Below, one piece after another: positions 44,748-53,307 of a DNA stretch of 64,000 nucleotides; position 1 is the first letter of the stretch, and every line of letters starts with the position of its first letter. The notes under the pieces are model-generated. The model ran no database searches and was not told where the DNA came from. It worked only from the letters and a program-made list of their open reading frames with translations. Origin of the DNA: CAUZJF01 sp965248605 (GTDB lineage Bacteria > Chloroflexota > Dehalococcoidia > Lucifugimonadales > CAUZJF01); assembly GCA_965248605.1 (NCBI GenBank), contig CBDFJV010000007.1, forward strand, positions 1,736,001 to 1,800,000. The letters run 5' to 3'. The position numbers and the translations under genes were made by a program.

Positions 44748-46109
44748 ATGGCTATCAAGCCGCTGAACGACGACCAGATGCGCGATTTCATAATCAACGG
44801 GTATGTCGTGGCCAAGACCGACCTGCCTCCGGAATTCCACCAGGACATCTACCAGCGAACTCAGGAGCTGTTCGAAAACCAAGGGCAGCCTGGCAATAAT
44901 CTCCTCGCTCTCATCCCAGAAGTGAGGGCCGTTCTGGAAGACCCCGGCGTCGTCGGCGCTCTCACTGCAATGTTGGGCCACAACTACTACATGTATCCAC
45001 ACCGGCACGTCCACTTCAACCAACCCGGCAGTCCAGGTCAGGACCTCCACATCGACAGCATGACACGACGGCGCCACCGCACTCGGTGGGCAATGGCTAT
45101 GTACTACCCGCAAGACACTACGGAAGACATGGGGCCGACGGGCATTCTTCCGAAGAGCCACTACTATTGCAATCGCGAGCGCAAGGACCCCCCTTGGGGT
45201 GATTCACAAGGCGGGGTCCCGATGGCCGGCGCCGCCGGCACCGTGAACATCGTTCACTACGACATATTCCATCGAGGGACCGCGAACCGCAGCCAGAAAG
45301 ACCGGTTTATGATGAAGGTCCTGTTTACCCGTATGGAAGAGCCAAGAAGCCCCAGCTGGGACGGTGGCCAGAGCGAATGGCAGGGCGATGCGGAGGACGA
45401 CGTGGTCTGGGCAAGCCAATGGGACTGGCACTCTGGACGCCAGCCGTCGAACGGAGTGATGGCCGACATTGGCGATCACGTCGAGCGCCTGAGCGAAGCC
45501 GGGACAGCGGCCAGCCTACGATCGGCGTACACTCTGGGCACGATGGGCGCGGCGGTGGTCCCGCATCTGACCCCGCTACTGCGAGACGATTCGGAGACGC
45601 TACGCCGAAACGCCAGCTACGCACTCACTGCCATCGGCGCACCGGCGGTAGGAGACCTGGTGGAGGTGCTAGGAGACCCGGATTCGGCGACGCGAACCGT
45701 GGCAGCGGAGACGCTCACCGACATCGGCTTGCCTGCGCGGGACGCGGTCCCGGTCCTGATCGATACGCTTGCCGATCCATCCGAAACCGTTCGTGCCCAC
45801 GTGGCCGAGGCTCTGGGTACTACCAGTCAGGATGGTCCGACCGCCGTGCTCCCTCTCGCGAAGGCCCTGAGCGACGAAGACGTGAAGGTGCGCAGGGCGG
45901 CTGTGTTGTCGCTGTGCCGGATTGGGACCCATGCTGCCGACGCCCTGCCTGCCCTCCGTAGCGCCTTGAACGACGAGAATCGCTACGTCAGGGGCAAGGT
46001 GGTCCATGCGCTACATCGGATCGGTTCGCCTGTGGCCCAGGAGGTCCTGCTCGACCATCTGATCACGGCTCGCTGGGACCCGCTGACGACTGCCGGAAGT
46101 CCATACTAA
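44748..46109 (+). CDS. Phytanoyl-CoA dioxygenase-like domain fused to HEAT repeats
   Basis: ATG 44748 has AAGGAG seven bases upstream. Residues 1 to about 215 are a PhyH-type Fe(II)/2-oxoglutarate oxygenase: DDQMRDFIINGYVVAKTDLP, the iron motif HxD in QDLHIDSM, AMYYPQDTTEDMGPTGILPK, and the distal His and Arg in HYDIFHRGTANRS. From about 240 to 450 there are about six HEAT-like repeats (SLRSAYTLGTMGAAVVPHLT, TLRRNASYALTAIGAPAVGD, VRRAAVLSLCRIGTHAADAL). The oxygenase presumably hydroxylates a small or protein-bound substrate, with HEAT repeats adding protein binding. The fusion is unusual. Confidence 0.85.
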   Translation: MAIKPLNDDQMRDFIINGYVVAKTDLPPEFHQDIYQRTQELFENQGQPGNNLLALIPEVRAVLEDPGVVGALTAMLGHNYYMYPHRHVHFNQPGSPGQDLHIDSMTRRRHRTRWAMAMYYPQDTTEDMGPTGILPKSHYYCNRERKDPPWGDSQGGVPMAGAAGTVNIVHYDIFHRGTANRSQKDRFMMKVLFTRMEEPRSPSWDGGQSEWQGDAEDDVVWASQWDWHSGRQPSNGVMADIGDHVERLSEAGTAASLRSAYTLGTMGAAVVPHLTPLLRDDSETLRRNASYALTAIGAPAVGDLVEVLGDPDSATRTVAAETLTDIGLPARDAVPVLIDTLADPSETVRAHVAEALGTTSQDGPTAVLPLAKALSDEDVKVRRAAVLSLCRIGTHAADALPALRSALNDENRYVRGKVVHALHRIGSPVAQEVLLDHLITARWDPLTTAGSPY

Positions 46110-46154
46110 GCATCGAGAGGTCCTGAAAAAAGGGGCGGGCAGATGCTGGACCAG

Positions 46155-46976
46155 CTACAGTCCGTCGATGAATTGAAGCTGGCCTTCGATCTCCTCGGCG
46201 GTCTCCGGGAAGGTCTCGATGAGGATCGTGGCGTCTACGTCGCGGATTGCCCGGTGGAACTCGGGCGGCAAGGTGCCGAGGCCCAGTAGGGCGTGGGAGT
46301 CGGCGCGGCCGCGAGGGTCGTAGAGGTAGTTATCGCTCCAGTGGACGTGGCGGATAAGGTCCGGCCTCGCTAGGAACGACTCGAGGGCCTTGAGCCTCTG
46401 GGACTCCGGGAAGGTGTGGACGTAAGTGCAGGCGTGGCTCGTGTCGAGGCAGAGGAAGACGTTAGGCCGGTCCACCTCCTCGCAGATCGCCACCCACTCC
46501 TCCGGTGATGCACCGAAATAGGCGTCGCGGTTGTCCCAGTCCACTTTGTCTCCTGAGGCGTCCTCTGCAAGATCGGTCCAGTAGCGCGCGTGGTTTTCGC
46601 AGACGATCTCGATCCCGCGCTTCGACGCAAACTCTGCGATTCGCCGGATGGCGTCGATGAGGAGGCCGTAGTCGCCTTCGCGCCCGCGCGTCTGCTTCTC
46701 CTCGAGCCACCGTCGAGGGGCGAAGTGGATATTGACCTGCTTGAGCCTCGGGAAGCCAGCAGCAGTCTCGACGTAGCCTTCGATTTCTCGAATCGACTCC
46801 TCGCGGAAATCGCTGTCCGTTGCGCCGATATTCAGTCTGACGTCACCTTGTTGGGTGGGAGCGTGGCCGCTGACCAGCAACTCGGCGAAGGGCTGCATTT
46901 CGCCGACCGTGGCGTGCATCTGGCCCTCGGCGTCGAGTTGGAAGCGCTGTAGCGCTTCCAGGCCGAAGCTCATCAT
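46155..46976 (-). CDS. Sugar phosphate isomerase/epimerase-like TIM barrel
   Basis: A 273-residue protein of the xylose-isomerase-like family: VKLNIGATD-type segment (DVRLNIGATDSDFREESIRE), GIEIVCENHARYWTDL, VFLCLDTSHACTYVHTFPES and RHVHWSDNYLYDPRGRADSH, ending ATILIETFPETAEE. The Glu, Asp-His, His and Glu residues in these blocks are the expected metal ligands. It is a paralogue of the next gene upstream (47043), 66 bases away on the same strand, and probably processes a related intermediate. Confidence 0.85.
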   Translation of the reverse strand: MMSFGLEALQRFQLDAEGQMHATVGEMQPFAELLVSGHAPTQQGDVRLNIGATDSDFREESIREIEGYVETAAGFPRLKQVNIHFAPRRWLEEKQTRGREGDYGLLIDAIRRIAEFASKRGIEIVCENHARYWTDLAEDASGDKVDWDNRDAYFGASPEEWVAICEEVDRPNVFLCLDTSHACTYVHTFPESQRLKALESFLARPDLIRHVHWSDNYLYDPRGRADSHALLGLGTLPPEFHRAIRDVDATILIETFPETAEEIEGQLQFIDGL

Positions 46977-47042
46977 GCCGGCGAGTGGGTGTTCGGTGTT
47001 GTGCGAGCTGCGAACTATCGGAGGACCTCAGACGTATGGGCC

Positions 47043-47921
47043 TTACAGGCCCTTGATGAATTCCAGCTCCCCTTCGAGCTCCTCGGTGGAGTAAAAGTGC
47101 TCGATCAGCAACGTTGCGTCCAGGGACTTGATGCCTCGATGCAACTCCAGAGGGAGCGAGCCCTTTCCAAGGACTGCGTGAGAGTCGACACGCCCGCGGA
47201 TGTCGTGCAGATAGTTGTCGTTCCAATGCACGTGTTTGATTAGCTCCGGCCTCGACAGGAAAGCGAGCACCCGTTCCTCCCGTTTGTCCTCTGGGAAGGT
47301 ATGGGCGTAGGTGCACGTGTGACTCGAATCGAGGCAAAGTCCAACGTTGGGCCGGTCGACGTCTTCGCAGACCTGGACCCACTCCTCGGGAGAGGCCCCG
47401 AAATGTTCGTTTCGCCCCGTCCAGTCGACCTCGTCGGGCGGAACGTCGTCGGGGATGCCGGTCCAGTAGGCGTTGTTGTTCTCGAGGACGATCTCGAGGC
47501 CATGGTGGGCGGCGAACGCGGCGATTTCTCTTATGCCTTCGATCTGGAGATCGTAGGTGCCCTCGTTTCCCCGTGTCTGATTCTCCTCGTTCCACAGCTT
47601 TGGGGCGAAGTGCATGTTCACCTGACGCACGTGTGGATGGCGCCGGGCGGCGTCGACAAAGGTCATGACGCGCTCTATGGACATCCTGCGGAACTCGGCG
47701 TCGGTAGCAGCGATGTTGTGGCGCATCTCGTCCAGCAGTACCGGAGCGTGTGCGCTGATGAGCACCCCCGAGAACTCGCCGGCCTCTTCGACGGGGTAGT
47801 CCATGGTCGTCTCGGTCTTAAGACCGAGGCGGGTCAGATTATCGAGTCTGGCACCGATCGTTACGGATAAGGGGTGCTTTAGTCCAAGACCGTTCGCTGG
47901 GGTATTGTTCTGGGCCGCCAT
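47043..47921 (-). CDS. Sugar phosphate isomerase/epimerase-like TIM barrel
   Basis: A 292-residue paralogue of the 46155 gene: GLEIVLENNNAYWTGIPDD, VGLCLDSSHTCTYAHTFPED, IKHVHWNDNYLHDIRGRVDS and ATLLIEHFYSTEELEGELEF. The same ligand blocks are present. Its ATG shares the A of the upstream lyase stop (TAATG), so the two are translationally coupled. Confidence 0.86.
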   Translation of the reverse strand: MAAQNNTPANGLGLKHPLSVTIGARLDNLTRLGLKTETTMDYPVEEAGEFSGVLISAHAPVLLDEMRHNIAATDAEFRRMSIERVMTFVDAARRHPHVRQVNMHFAPKLWNEENQTRGNEGTYDLQIEGIREIAAFAAHHGLEIVLENNNAYWTGIPDDVPPDEVDWTGRNEHFGASPEEWVQVCEDVDRPNVGLCLDSSHTCTYAHTFPEDKREERVLAFLSRPELIKHVHWNDNYLHDIRGRVDSHAVLGKGSLPLELHRGIKSLDATLLIEHFYSTEELEGELEFIKGL

Positions 47922-48817
47922 TAGACCGCGACTCCGAGCAAGTCCAGCCTTTCGGCCTCCTGTCGAATCCAGGCCCTCTGCTCCGCCGTGGCTGGTGGAA
48001 TGGGCAATCGCGGGTCCCCGAGCTCAACGCCGAGGCGCTCGCTGGCCAGGGCCTTGACGTTGGCGGGGTAGGCTGCGCCAGCCTGAATCAGCAACTCCTG
48101 GACCTCGGTTGCTCGCCTTTGAGCGGCCTCCGCCCCCTTCTGGTCGTCCTCCTGGTAAGCGTTCCAGATCTCCACCCAGGGCTCCGGCGCCGCGCATGGC
48201 GCCCCGTCGACGCAACCCGCTCCGCCCAGTGTCAACGAGGCAAGCATGAGCCGGGCGTTGCCGGTGAAACATCTCAAGCCCATCTTCACGAAGGCTACGG
48301 TATTGGTGAACTCGGGCGCTGAGTGCTTCAGGCCGACGAGTTGGGGAACGCGGTCCGCGATTTTCTTGATGTAATCAGGAGTGATCTCAACGCCGGTCGA
48401 CTGGGGCAGGTTGTAAACGAAGAGCGGGAGGTCGGCGGCGGCAGCCACGGTGCGGTAATGCTCGATGACGGCGTCCTCGCCGATCCTGTAGAAGAAGGGT
48501 GGCACGCAGCAGATAGCGTCCGCGCCGACTCTGGCGGCGTGCTCGGCCAGCGCTGCTGAGCTCCGAGTGGTCAACGTGCCCACGTGCATGATAATGAACG
48601 CTCGGCCCGCAGCTTGCTCGACGGCGATCTCCGCGAGCCTCTTGTTCTCGTCGTCGGTCAGGAGCACGCACTCTCCGCCTCCCCCGGCGACCCAGAATCC
48701 GTGCGCTCCCGCCCCGATGTTGAAGTCGATTAGCTCCCTAAATGCGGCTTCGTTGACTTCGCCTTCGGGCGTCATTGGCGTGACTATCGCCGGGACGACC
48801 CCCTTGAATTCGACCAT
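47921..48817 (-). CDS. DapA-family aldolase/lyase
   Basis: A 298-residue dihydrodipicolinate synthase/N-acetylneuraminate lyase family member. The Schiff-base Lys164 is in LVGLKHSAPEF and the proton-relay Tyr135 in LFVYNLPQSTG; the substrate-carboxylate loop is GGGGECVLLTDDE. The conserved start (VPAIVTPMTPEGEVNEAAFR) is present. Because it is coupled to two isomerase-like genes, a catabolic keto-acid sugar aldolase fits better than lysine synthesis, even though lysA lies divergently nearby. Confidence 0.85.
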   Translation of the reverse strand: MVEFKGVVPAIVTPMTPEGEVNEAAFRELIDFNIGAGAHGFWVAGGGGECVLLTDDENKRLAEIAVEQAAGRAFIIMHVGTLTTRSSAALAEHAARVGADAICCVPPFFYRIGEDAVIEHYRTVAAAADLPLFVYNLPQSTGVEITPDYIKKIADRVPQLVGLKHSAPEFTNTVAFVKMGLRCFTGNARLMLASLTLGGAGCVDGAPCAAPEPWVEIWNAYQEDDQKGAEAAQRRATEVQELLIQAGAAYPANVKALASERLGVELGDPRLPIPPATAEQRAWIRQEAERLDLLGVAV

Positions 48818-48959
48818 TGGCTTCCTCCGGTCAGGTTTTCAGCTTGGCGGCGGCCATTGTAGCACCGAGGGACGTCTTGAGGGCGACCCAAGCGGGCGTA
48901 CGCAATGCGCCCCTACGTCGCGACGCGCCAGCCAGTGGCTTCGTCACGTCCGATTCTCC

Positions 48960-49148
48960 TCACGACTCCTTGCGCTCGTAGCCTAGGCGGAACGGTACGA
49001 CCTGCCCGTTTATCTTTACTCCAGCGACCCTGACGCCGAGTCCTGACAGCGGCTCGTGCTCTAGCAAGCCTCTGTTTATGGCATCGACTATCTCCCAAGC
49101 GAGGTCGTGAGACGCCGTCTCGCGGGACTCGATTCTGACTTCGAACAT
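48960..49148 (-). CDS. Small conserved protein of unknown function
   Basis: ATG 49148 is preceded by AGGAGG at a good distance; upstream frame extension lacks such a site. The 62-residue product, FEVRIESRETASHDLAWEIV to VPFRLGYERKES, is strongly charged and predicted to form a beta-alpha-beta fold. No family was recognised. It may be co-transcribed toward the aldolase operon, and it is divergent from lysA. Confidence 0.6.
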   Translation of the reverse strand: MFEVRIESRETASHDLAWEIVDAINRGLLEHEPLSGLGVRVAGVKINGQVVPFRLGYERKES

Positions 49149-49357
49149 GGTGTCCTCCTGAGCCGCGAATGGCACGCTAGATGGACCAGTGTCGCGCAAG
49201 CCAATATCAACGGCGCGACTATGCTATTGACGGATTGTCGCCGCGTCAATAAGGAGGACTGCACACAGAACGATGTCCGGGCCGGGTCGATTGCTCTATA
49301 ATCACGGGGGCCCCGCACGGGCCCCGTTCTAGTGATTCGAGCAAGGCGGCAAAAACG

Positions 49358-50689
49358 ATGAGCCAGCAGTCCCAGGTATCGTTCGACAACCGTGACCTTT
49401 TTCCTTCGACCGTGGAGGTCAGCCGCGGCGACCACCTCACGTTGGGTGGTTGCGACGCCGTTGACCTTGCGTCGGAGTACGGGACTCCGCTGTATGTCTT
49501 CGACGAGGAGACTCTCCGAAACACATGCCGGGAGTTCGTCGACGAGTTCACCGGCGTTTACTCCAATACCAAAGTGCTCTACGCCTCGAAGGCGTTCCTG
49601 AACCCGGCTGTGGCCAGCCTGGTCAGCGAGGAGGGCCTCGGAATCGACGTAGTATCCGGAGGAGAGCTTGCGGTGGCGAAGGCCGTCGGCTTCCCGCCCG
49701 CGGATATCTACTTCCACGGCAACAATAAGGGCGCTGACGAGCTGGAGTTGGCCCTCGAATACGGCATCGGCAGGATAGTTGTCGACAACTTCCACGAGTT
49801 GGAGCTGCTGAACAATCTGGCCACCGCACGGTGCGTCACCCAGGATATAATGCTCCGCCTTTCGCCCGGCGTGGACCCGCACACCCACGCCAAGACGACT
49901 ACCGGAGTGCTCGACAGCAAGTTCGGCTTCTCCATCGAGACGGGGGACGCAGAGCGAGCTATCCAGGCGGCTCTGAGCACGTCGAACCTCGACCTGGTTG
50001 GGATCCATTTCCATCTCGGTTCGCCGATATTCGAGCTGGAGCCGTATGCCATTGCGATCGACACCGTGCTTTCGTTCCTAGAACCGTTCAAGTCGGACGG
50101 CCTCGAGCTACGAGAGTTCAGCCCTGGCGGCGGCTTCGCAATCGGCTACGTGCAGGACCGGCTGCCATCGCCGATCGCGTCCTACGCGGAGGTCATCGTG
50201 TCGGCGCTCACGCGACGCGCGTCCGATCTGGGGTTCGGCGAGCCGACGCTGGTAATCGAGCCGGGCCGCGCGATCGTTGGCCGGGCCGGCGTGGCCCTCT
50301 ACACCGTGGGCGCGGTCAAAGACATCCCCGGAGTACGCAAGTACGTTTCGCTGGACGGAGGCATGGGTGACAACATCCGGCCCGCGCTCTACGACTCGAC
50401 CTACGAGGCAGTGGTCGCGAACCGGATGTCCGATGAGCCCGAGGAGACGGTAACGCTTGCGGGGAAGTACTGCGAGTCGGGCGACATCCTCGTCAAAGAC
50501 GCGTTGCTGCCGACGCTGGAGACCGGCGACCTGATCGCGATTCCCGCGTCCGGGGCATATGCGCCTGCAATGGCCAGCAACTACAACTGGAGTCCGAGGC
50601 CGGCGATTGTGATGGTCAAGGACGGCAAGTCCAGGTTGATTAGGCGGCGCGAGACGTATCAGGACATGATGTTAGCCGACGTTATGTGA
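49358..50689 (+). CDS. lysA: Diaminopimelate decarboxylase
   Basis: A 443-residue PLP enzyme of the alanine-racemase fold: TPLYVFDEETLRNTCREF, the PLP-binding Lys78 in VLYASKAFLN, GIDVVSGGELAVAKAVGFP, LRLSPGVDPHTHAKTTTG, FSPGGGFAIGY, EPGRAIVGRAG and KYCESGDIL with the partner-subunit Cys. It removes CO2 from meso-diaminopimelate to give lysine. The length is slightly above average. It heads a plus-strand series with the EamA gene and holB. Confidence 0.93.
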   Translation: MSQQSQVSFDNRDLFPSTVEVSRGDHLTLGGCDAVDLASEYGTPLYVFDEETLRNTCREFVDEFTGVYSNTKVLYASKAFLNPAVASLVSEEGLGIDVVSGGELAVAKAVGFPPADIYFHGNNKGADELELALEYGIGRIVVDNFHELELLNNLATARCVTQDIMLRLSPGVDPHTHAKTTTGVLDSKFGFSIETGDAERAIQAALSTSNLDLVGIHFHLGSPIFELEPYAIAIDTVLSFLEPFKSDGLELREFSPGGGFAIGYVQDRLPSPIASYAEVIVSALTRRASDLGFGEPTLVIEPGRAIVGRAGVALYTVGAVKDIPGVRKYVSLDGGMGDNIRPALYDSTYEAVVANRMSDEPEETVTLAGKYCESGDILVKDALLPTLETGDLIAIPASGAYAPAMASNYNWSPRPAIVMVKDGKSRLIRRRETYQDMMLADVM

Positions 50690-50795
50690 ACCTCACCGTC
50701 GGCCTCTATCCCTGGCACAGAGAAGGGAGAAGAAAGGCGGGCAGACACCCACGATTTTGCGTTGGTGAAGGAATCAGGTTGCGGGAGTCGGTGAA

Positions 50796-51212
50796 TTGAA
50801 CTACGTCGGTTGGGCGATGGTCGCGATGGTCGGGTACGGAACGACCGCCGTGCTGCTGAAGGTGGCGCTCCGTACCGTGCCGCCTGAGGTGGCGCTGGTC
50901 GTCACGAACACGATGCTGGTCGCGGCTGCGGTTGTGCTCGTTATCGTGCGCCGGCAGAGCATCCCCGCTAACTTGAACCTGGACTCTCCCACGTTGCTGC
51001 TTTTTGCGGCAGGCGTCACGCTCAGCGTGAGCATCAGCAGCTTCTACCTCGCGCTGAGCCGAGGTCCGGCGTCGGTCGTGGTGCCCATCTTCGCCATGAA
51101 CTTTGCTGTCGCCAGCGTGCTGGGGATCATCTTTCTAGAAGAGGGTATCAAGGCGACGCGTGTCCTAGGAGTCCTGCTGGCGGCGGGCGCGATTGTATTG
51201 CTGACCCGTTAA
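50796..51212 (+). CDS. EamA/DMT-type half transporter
   Basis: A 138-residue protein with four or five hydrophobic segments: MNYVGWAMVAMVGYGTTAVL, VALVVTNTMLVAAAVVLVIV, LLLFAAGVTLSVSISSFYLA, VVVPIFAMNFAVASVLGIIF and VLGVLLAAGAIVLL. It corresponds to a single EamA repeat, so it must dimerise to form the usual ten-helix transporter. The conserved VVPIFAMN and LEEGIKATRVLG segments are typical. Substrate unknown. Confidence 0.8.
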   Translation: MNYVGWAMVAMVGYGTTAVLLKVALRTVPPEVALVVTNTMLVAAAVVLVIVRRQSIPANLNLDSPTLLLFAAGVTLSVSISSFYLALSRGPASVVVPIFAMNFAVASVLGIIFLEEGIKATRVLGVLLAAGAIVLLTR

Positions 51213-51229
51213 GGGACCGGTGTGATTCG

Positions 51230-52459
51230 ATGTGGCGAACGATCGGAAATAAAAAAGCGCTCGACTTTCTACGGCGTGGCCTGGCGGCCGGGCGGACGTC
51301 TCACGCCTACTTGATCGCTGGGCCGCGACAGATCGGCAAGATGACGCTGGCGATGGACCTCGCGAGCGCGTTGGAATGCATCGGCGACGACAAGCCGTGC
51401 GGCCAATGCGAACAATGCAGCCGGACCGAACGCGGCCTGCATACCGACGTCAGGGTTGTCGGGCTCGACGAAAGCGGATCACGGACGCGAGCGTTGATCA
51501 GCATCGACCAGGTGCGGGAGATGCAGCGCGAAGCGAGCCTGAAACCGTATGAAGGCGCGTACCGGGTCTTTATCTTCGACGAGGCCGAGCGTCTGAGCGA
51601 AGAGGCGGCCAACTGTCTCCTAAAGACCCTGGAGGAGCCGCCCGACCAGGTTGTGCTGGTGCTCCTCGCCGTCGGCGCGAGATCCTTGCTTCCGACGTTG
51701 GTCTCCCGCTGTCAGGTGATCGAGATGCGTCCGGTGGCCAGGCCGGTGATCGCCGCCGAGCTGTCGAAGAAGCACGGGGTTGACGCTTCAACAGCGGATG
51801 AGCTGGCGCGGCTGTCGGCGGGCCGTCCGGGGTGGGCCGTGGAAGCGGCGCGCAACCCCGAGTTGGTCGAAACACGGTCACAGGACCTGGATACGGTTGG
51901 GGAGGTTGTGAACGACGGCCTGGAAAAGCGGTTCGCATACGCCTCCAGCCTCGCTACCTCTTTCACTCGCAGCCGCGAGACGGGCAGACGGTCGCTCGAC
52001 ATCTGGCTCGATTGGTGGCGTGACGTGATGCTGGTCCGGGAGGGGGCGCCCGACCTGGTCACCAACTTCTCGAAGATCGACGTTCTGAAGTCAGTGGCGG
52101 GCCGGCTAACGCGAGAACAGGTCGTAAGATCCGTCGATGCTGTTCATGAGGCGATGGAAAACCTGGAGCGCAACGTAAACCCCCGACTCGCGCTCGAGCA
52201 TATGATGCTGACGTTGCCGACCCTTCGACATAGCTCAGGACAGGCCCTTCGACATAGCTCAGGACAGGCCCTTCGACATAGCTCAGGACAGGCCCTTCGA
52301 CATAGCTCAGGACAGGCCCTTCGACATAGCTCAGGACAGGCCCTTCGACATAGCTCAGGACAGGCCCTTCGACATAGCTCAGGACAGGCCCTTCGACATA
52401 GCTCAGGACAGGCCCTTCGACATAGCTCAGGACAGGCACTTCGACAGGGCTCAGGGTGA
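51230..52459 (+). CDS. holB: DNA polymerase III delta' subunit with a repeat-encoded tail
   Basis: A 409-residue clamp-loader subunit: SHAYLIAGPRQIGKMTLAMD (P-loop 31-39), a four-Cys zinc module at Cys50, 57, 60 and 63, YRVFIFDEAERLSEEAANCL, LLKTLEEPPDQVVLVLLA and the sensor region LPTLVSRCQVIEMRPV. The GxxxxGK loop is kept (GPRQIGK), as in DnaX-like rather than the degenerate E. coli delta'. The C-terminal 80 residues are LRHSSGQA repeated nine times plus LRQGSG, translated from a 24-bp tandem array. The ancestral stop is unknown; the array appears to have extended the protein. Confidence 0.85.
   Translation: MWRTIGNKKALDFLRRGLAAGRTSHAYLIAGPRQIGKMTLAMDLASALECIGDDKPCGQCEQCSRTERGLHTDVRVVGLDESGSRTRALISIDQVREMQREASLKPYEGAYRVFIFDEAERLSEEAANCLLKTLEEPPDQVVLVLLAVGARSLLPTLVSRCQVIEMRPVARPVIAAELSKKHGVDASTADELARLSAGRPGWAVEAARNPELVETRSQDLDTVGEVVNDGLEKRFAYASSLATSFTRSRETGRRSLDIWLDWWRDVMLVREGAPDLVTNFSKIDVLKSVAGRLTREQVVRSVDAVHEAMENLERNVNPRLALEHMMLTLPTLRHSSGQALRHSSGQALRHSSGQALRHSSGQALRHSSGQALRHSSGQALRHSSGQALRHSSGQALRHSSGQALRQGSG
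52221..52459. repeat. 24-bp tandem array inside the 3' end of holB
   Basis: Nine perfect tandem copies of a 24-base unit beginning CCCTTCGACATAGCTCAGGA and ending CAGG, plus a degenerate tenth (ACTTCGACAGGGCTCAGGGT). The unit matches a short repeat scattered through many Chloroflexota genomes (CTTCGACAAGCTCAGG type). The unit length is a multiple of three, so the frame stays open in both directions. No spacers separate the copies. Confidence 0.9.
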
Positions 52460-52472
52460 GCGGTAGAGACTA

Positions 52473-52706
52473 ATGGATTACACGCGGACAAGCCATGTCG
52501 TTGGAGTCCGGTTTACGCCAACCGGTCCCGTCTACTACTGCGACCCGGGAAACTTAGACCTCTCGGTCGGCGACCGCGTGCTGGTTGAGAGCGAGAATGG
52601 TCCTCGAGAGGCCAACGTCGTCATTGCGCCGGAGCAGGTGCTGTACTCCGACTTGCGTGGCGCTTTGGACCAGGCGTTGCAGAAGGTGGACTCCGAGACA
52701 GACTGA
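52473..52706 (+). CDS. Short PSP1/RicT-like protein
   Basis: A 77-residue protein: TSHVVGVRFTPTGPVYYCD, PGNLDLSVGDRVLVESENGP and REANVVIAPEQVLYSDL. These match the first part of PSP1-domain proteins (RicT/YaaT), which are usually 250 residues or more and sit right after holB, as here. The Cys-rich iron-sulfur part is missing. It is either a true short form or the product of 3' loss. Confidence 0.7.
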   Translation: MDYTRTSHVVGVRFTPTGPVYYCDPGNLDLSVGDRVLVESENGPREANVVIAPEQVLYSDLRGALDQALQKVDSETD

Positions 52707-52765
52707 CCGATCGCCCGGCGATCAATCCGTCTCCTCAACGGTGCGTCGGTAGAGAACCCTAGGAC

Positions 52766-53275
52766 TTAGCTGAGCCAGGGCATGAAGGGTCGCCACTCGT
52801 CGAGAATAGTCCGCTGATGGAAGTGGAAGTAGGGATTAGGCCGTGGGGCTTTGGGCTCACGGCGAAGCTCCATGTTCGCGGCTTTCGGTGTCATGCCCGC
52901 CTTGCGATGGTTGCATGGGATGCAGGCGCTCACCACGTTCTCCCAGACATGCGGCCCGCCCCTGGACCTGGGAACGATATGGTCGAGAGTGAGCGTTTTG
53001 GTCTCGATACCGCAGTACTGGCAGGTGAAGTCGTCTCGGTAAAACACGGCCCGTCTAGACAGACGGCGCTGGGCCAGTGGCCGCTTGACCATGTATATGA
53101 GCCGGATTACCGAGGGTAACGGAAACGTTTGCGAGATTGTGTGGATGTCGCCGCGGCCGTTCTCCATTAGTTCGGCCTTGCCCATGCCCAGCAGGACGAC
53201 CGCACGCTTGGCGTTGCAGACGTTAAGCGGCTGGTAGTTCTGATTGAGGACGAGGACTGGAGCGTTTAGCAACAT
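52766..53275 (-). CDS. HNH endonuclease
   Basis: A 169-residue HNH protein of the type found as a housekeeping gene in many bacteria: VLVLNQNYQPLNVCNAKRAV, SVIRLIYMVKRPLAQRRLSR, then CxxC in FTCQYCG, the HNH core LTLDHIVPRSRGGPHVWENV and a second CxxC in VSACIPCNHRKAG. It should cut DNA nonspecifically or with low specificity, but the cellular role is unknown. It is convergent with the PSP1 gene. Confidence 0.88.
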   Translation of the reverse strand: MLLNAPVLVLNQNYQPLNVCNAKRAVVLLGMGKAELMENGRGDIHTISQTFPLPSVIRLIYMVKRPLAQRRLSRRAVFYRDDFTCQYCGIETKTLTLDHIVPRSRGGPHVWENVVSACIPCNHRKAGMTPKAANMELRREPKAPRPNPYFHFHQRTILDEWRPFMPWLS

Positions 53276-53307
53276 CGGAGAGGACCGGCGGGAAGGCGCG
53301 GGCTGGA

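Noticed and set aside
47921..48817. Naming the DapA-family gene dapA on the strength of nearby lysA
   Set aside because: It is divergent from lysA and coupled to isomerase-like genes, and the family has many other activities.
52221..52459. CRISPR-like array
   Set aside because: The units are directly adjacent with no spacers, and the array is an in-frame part of holB.
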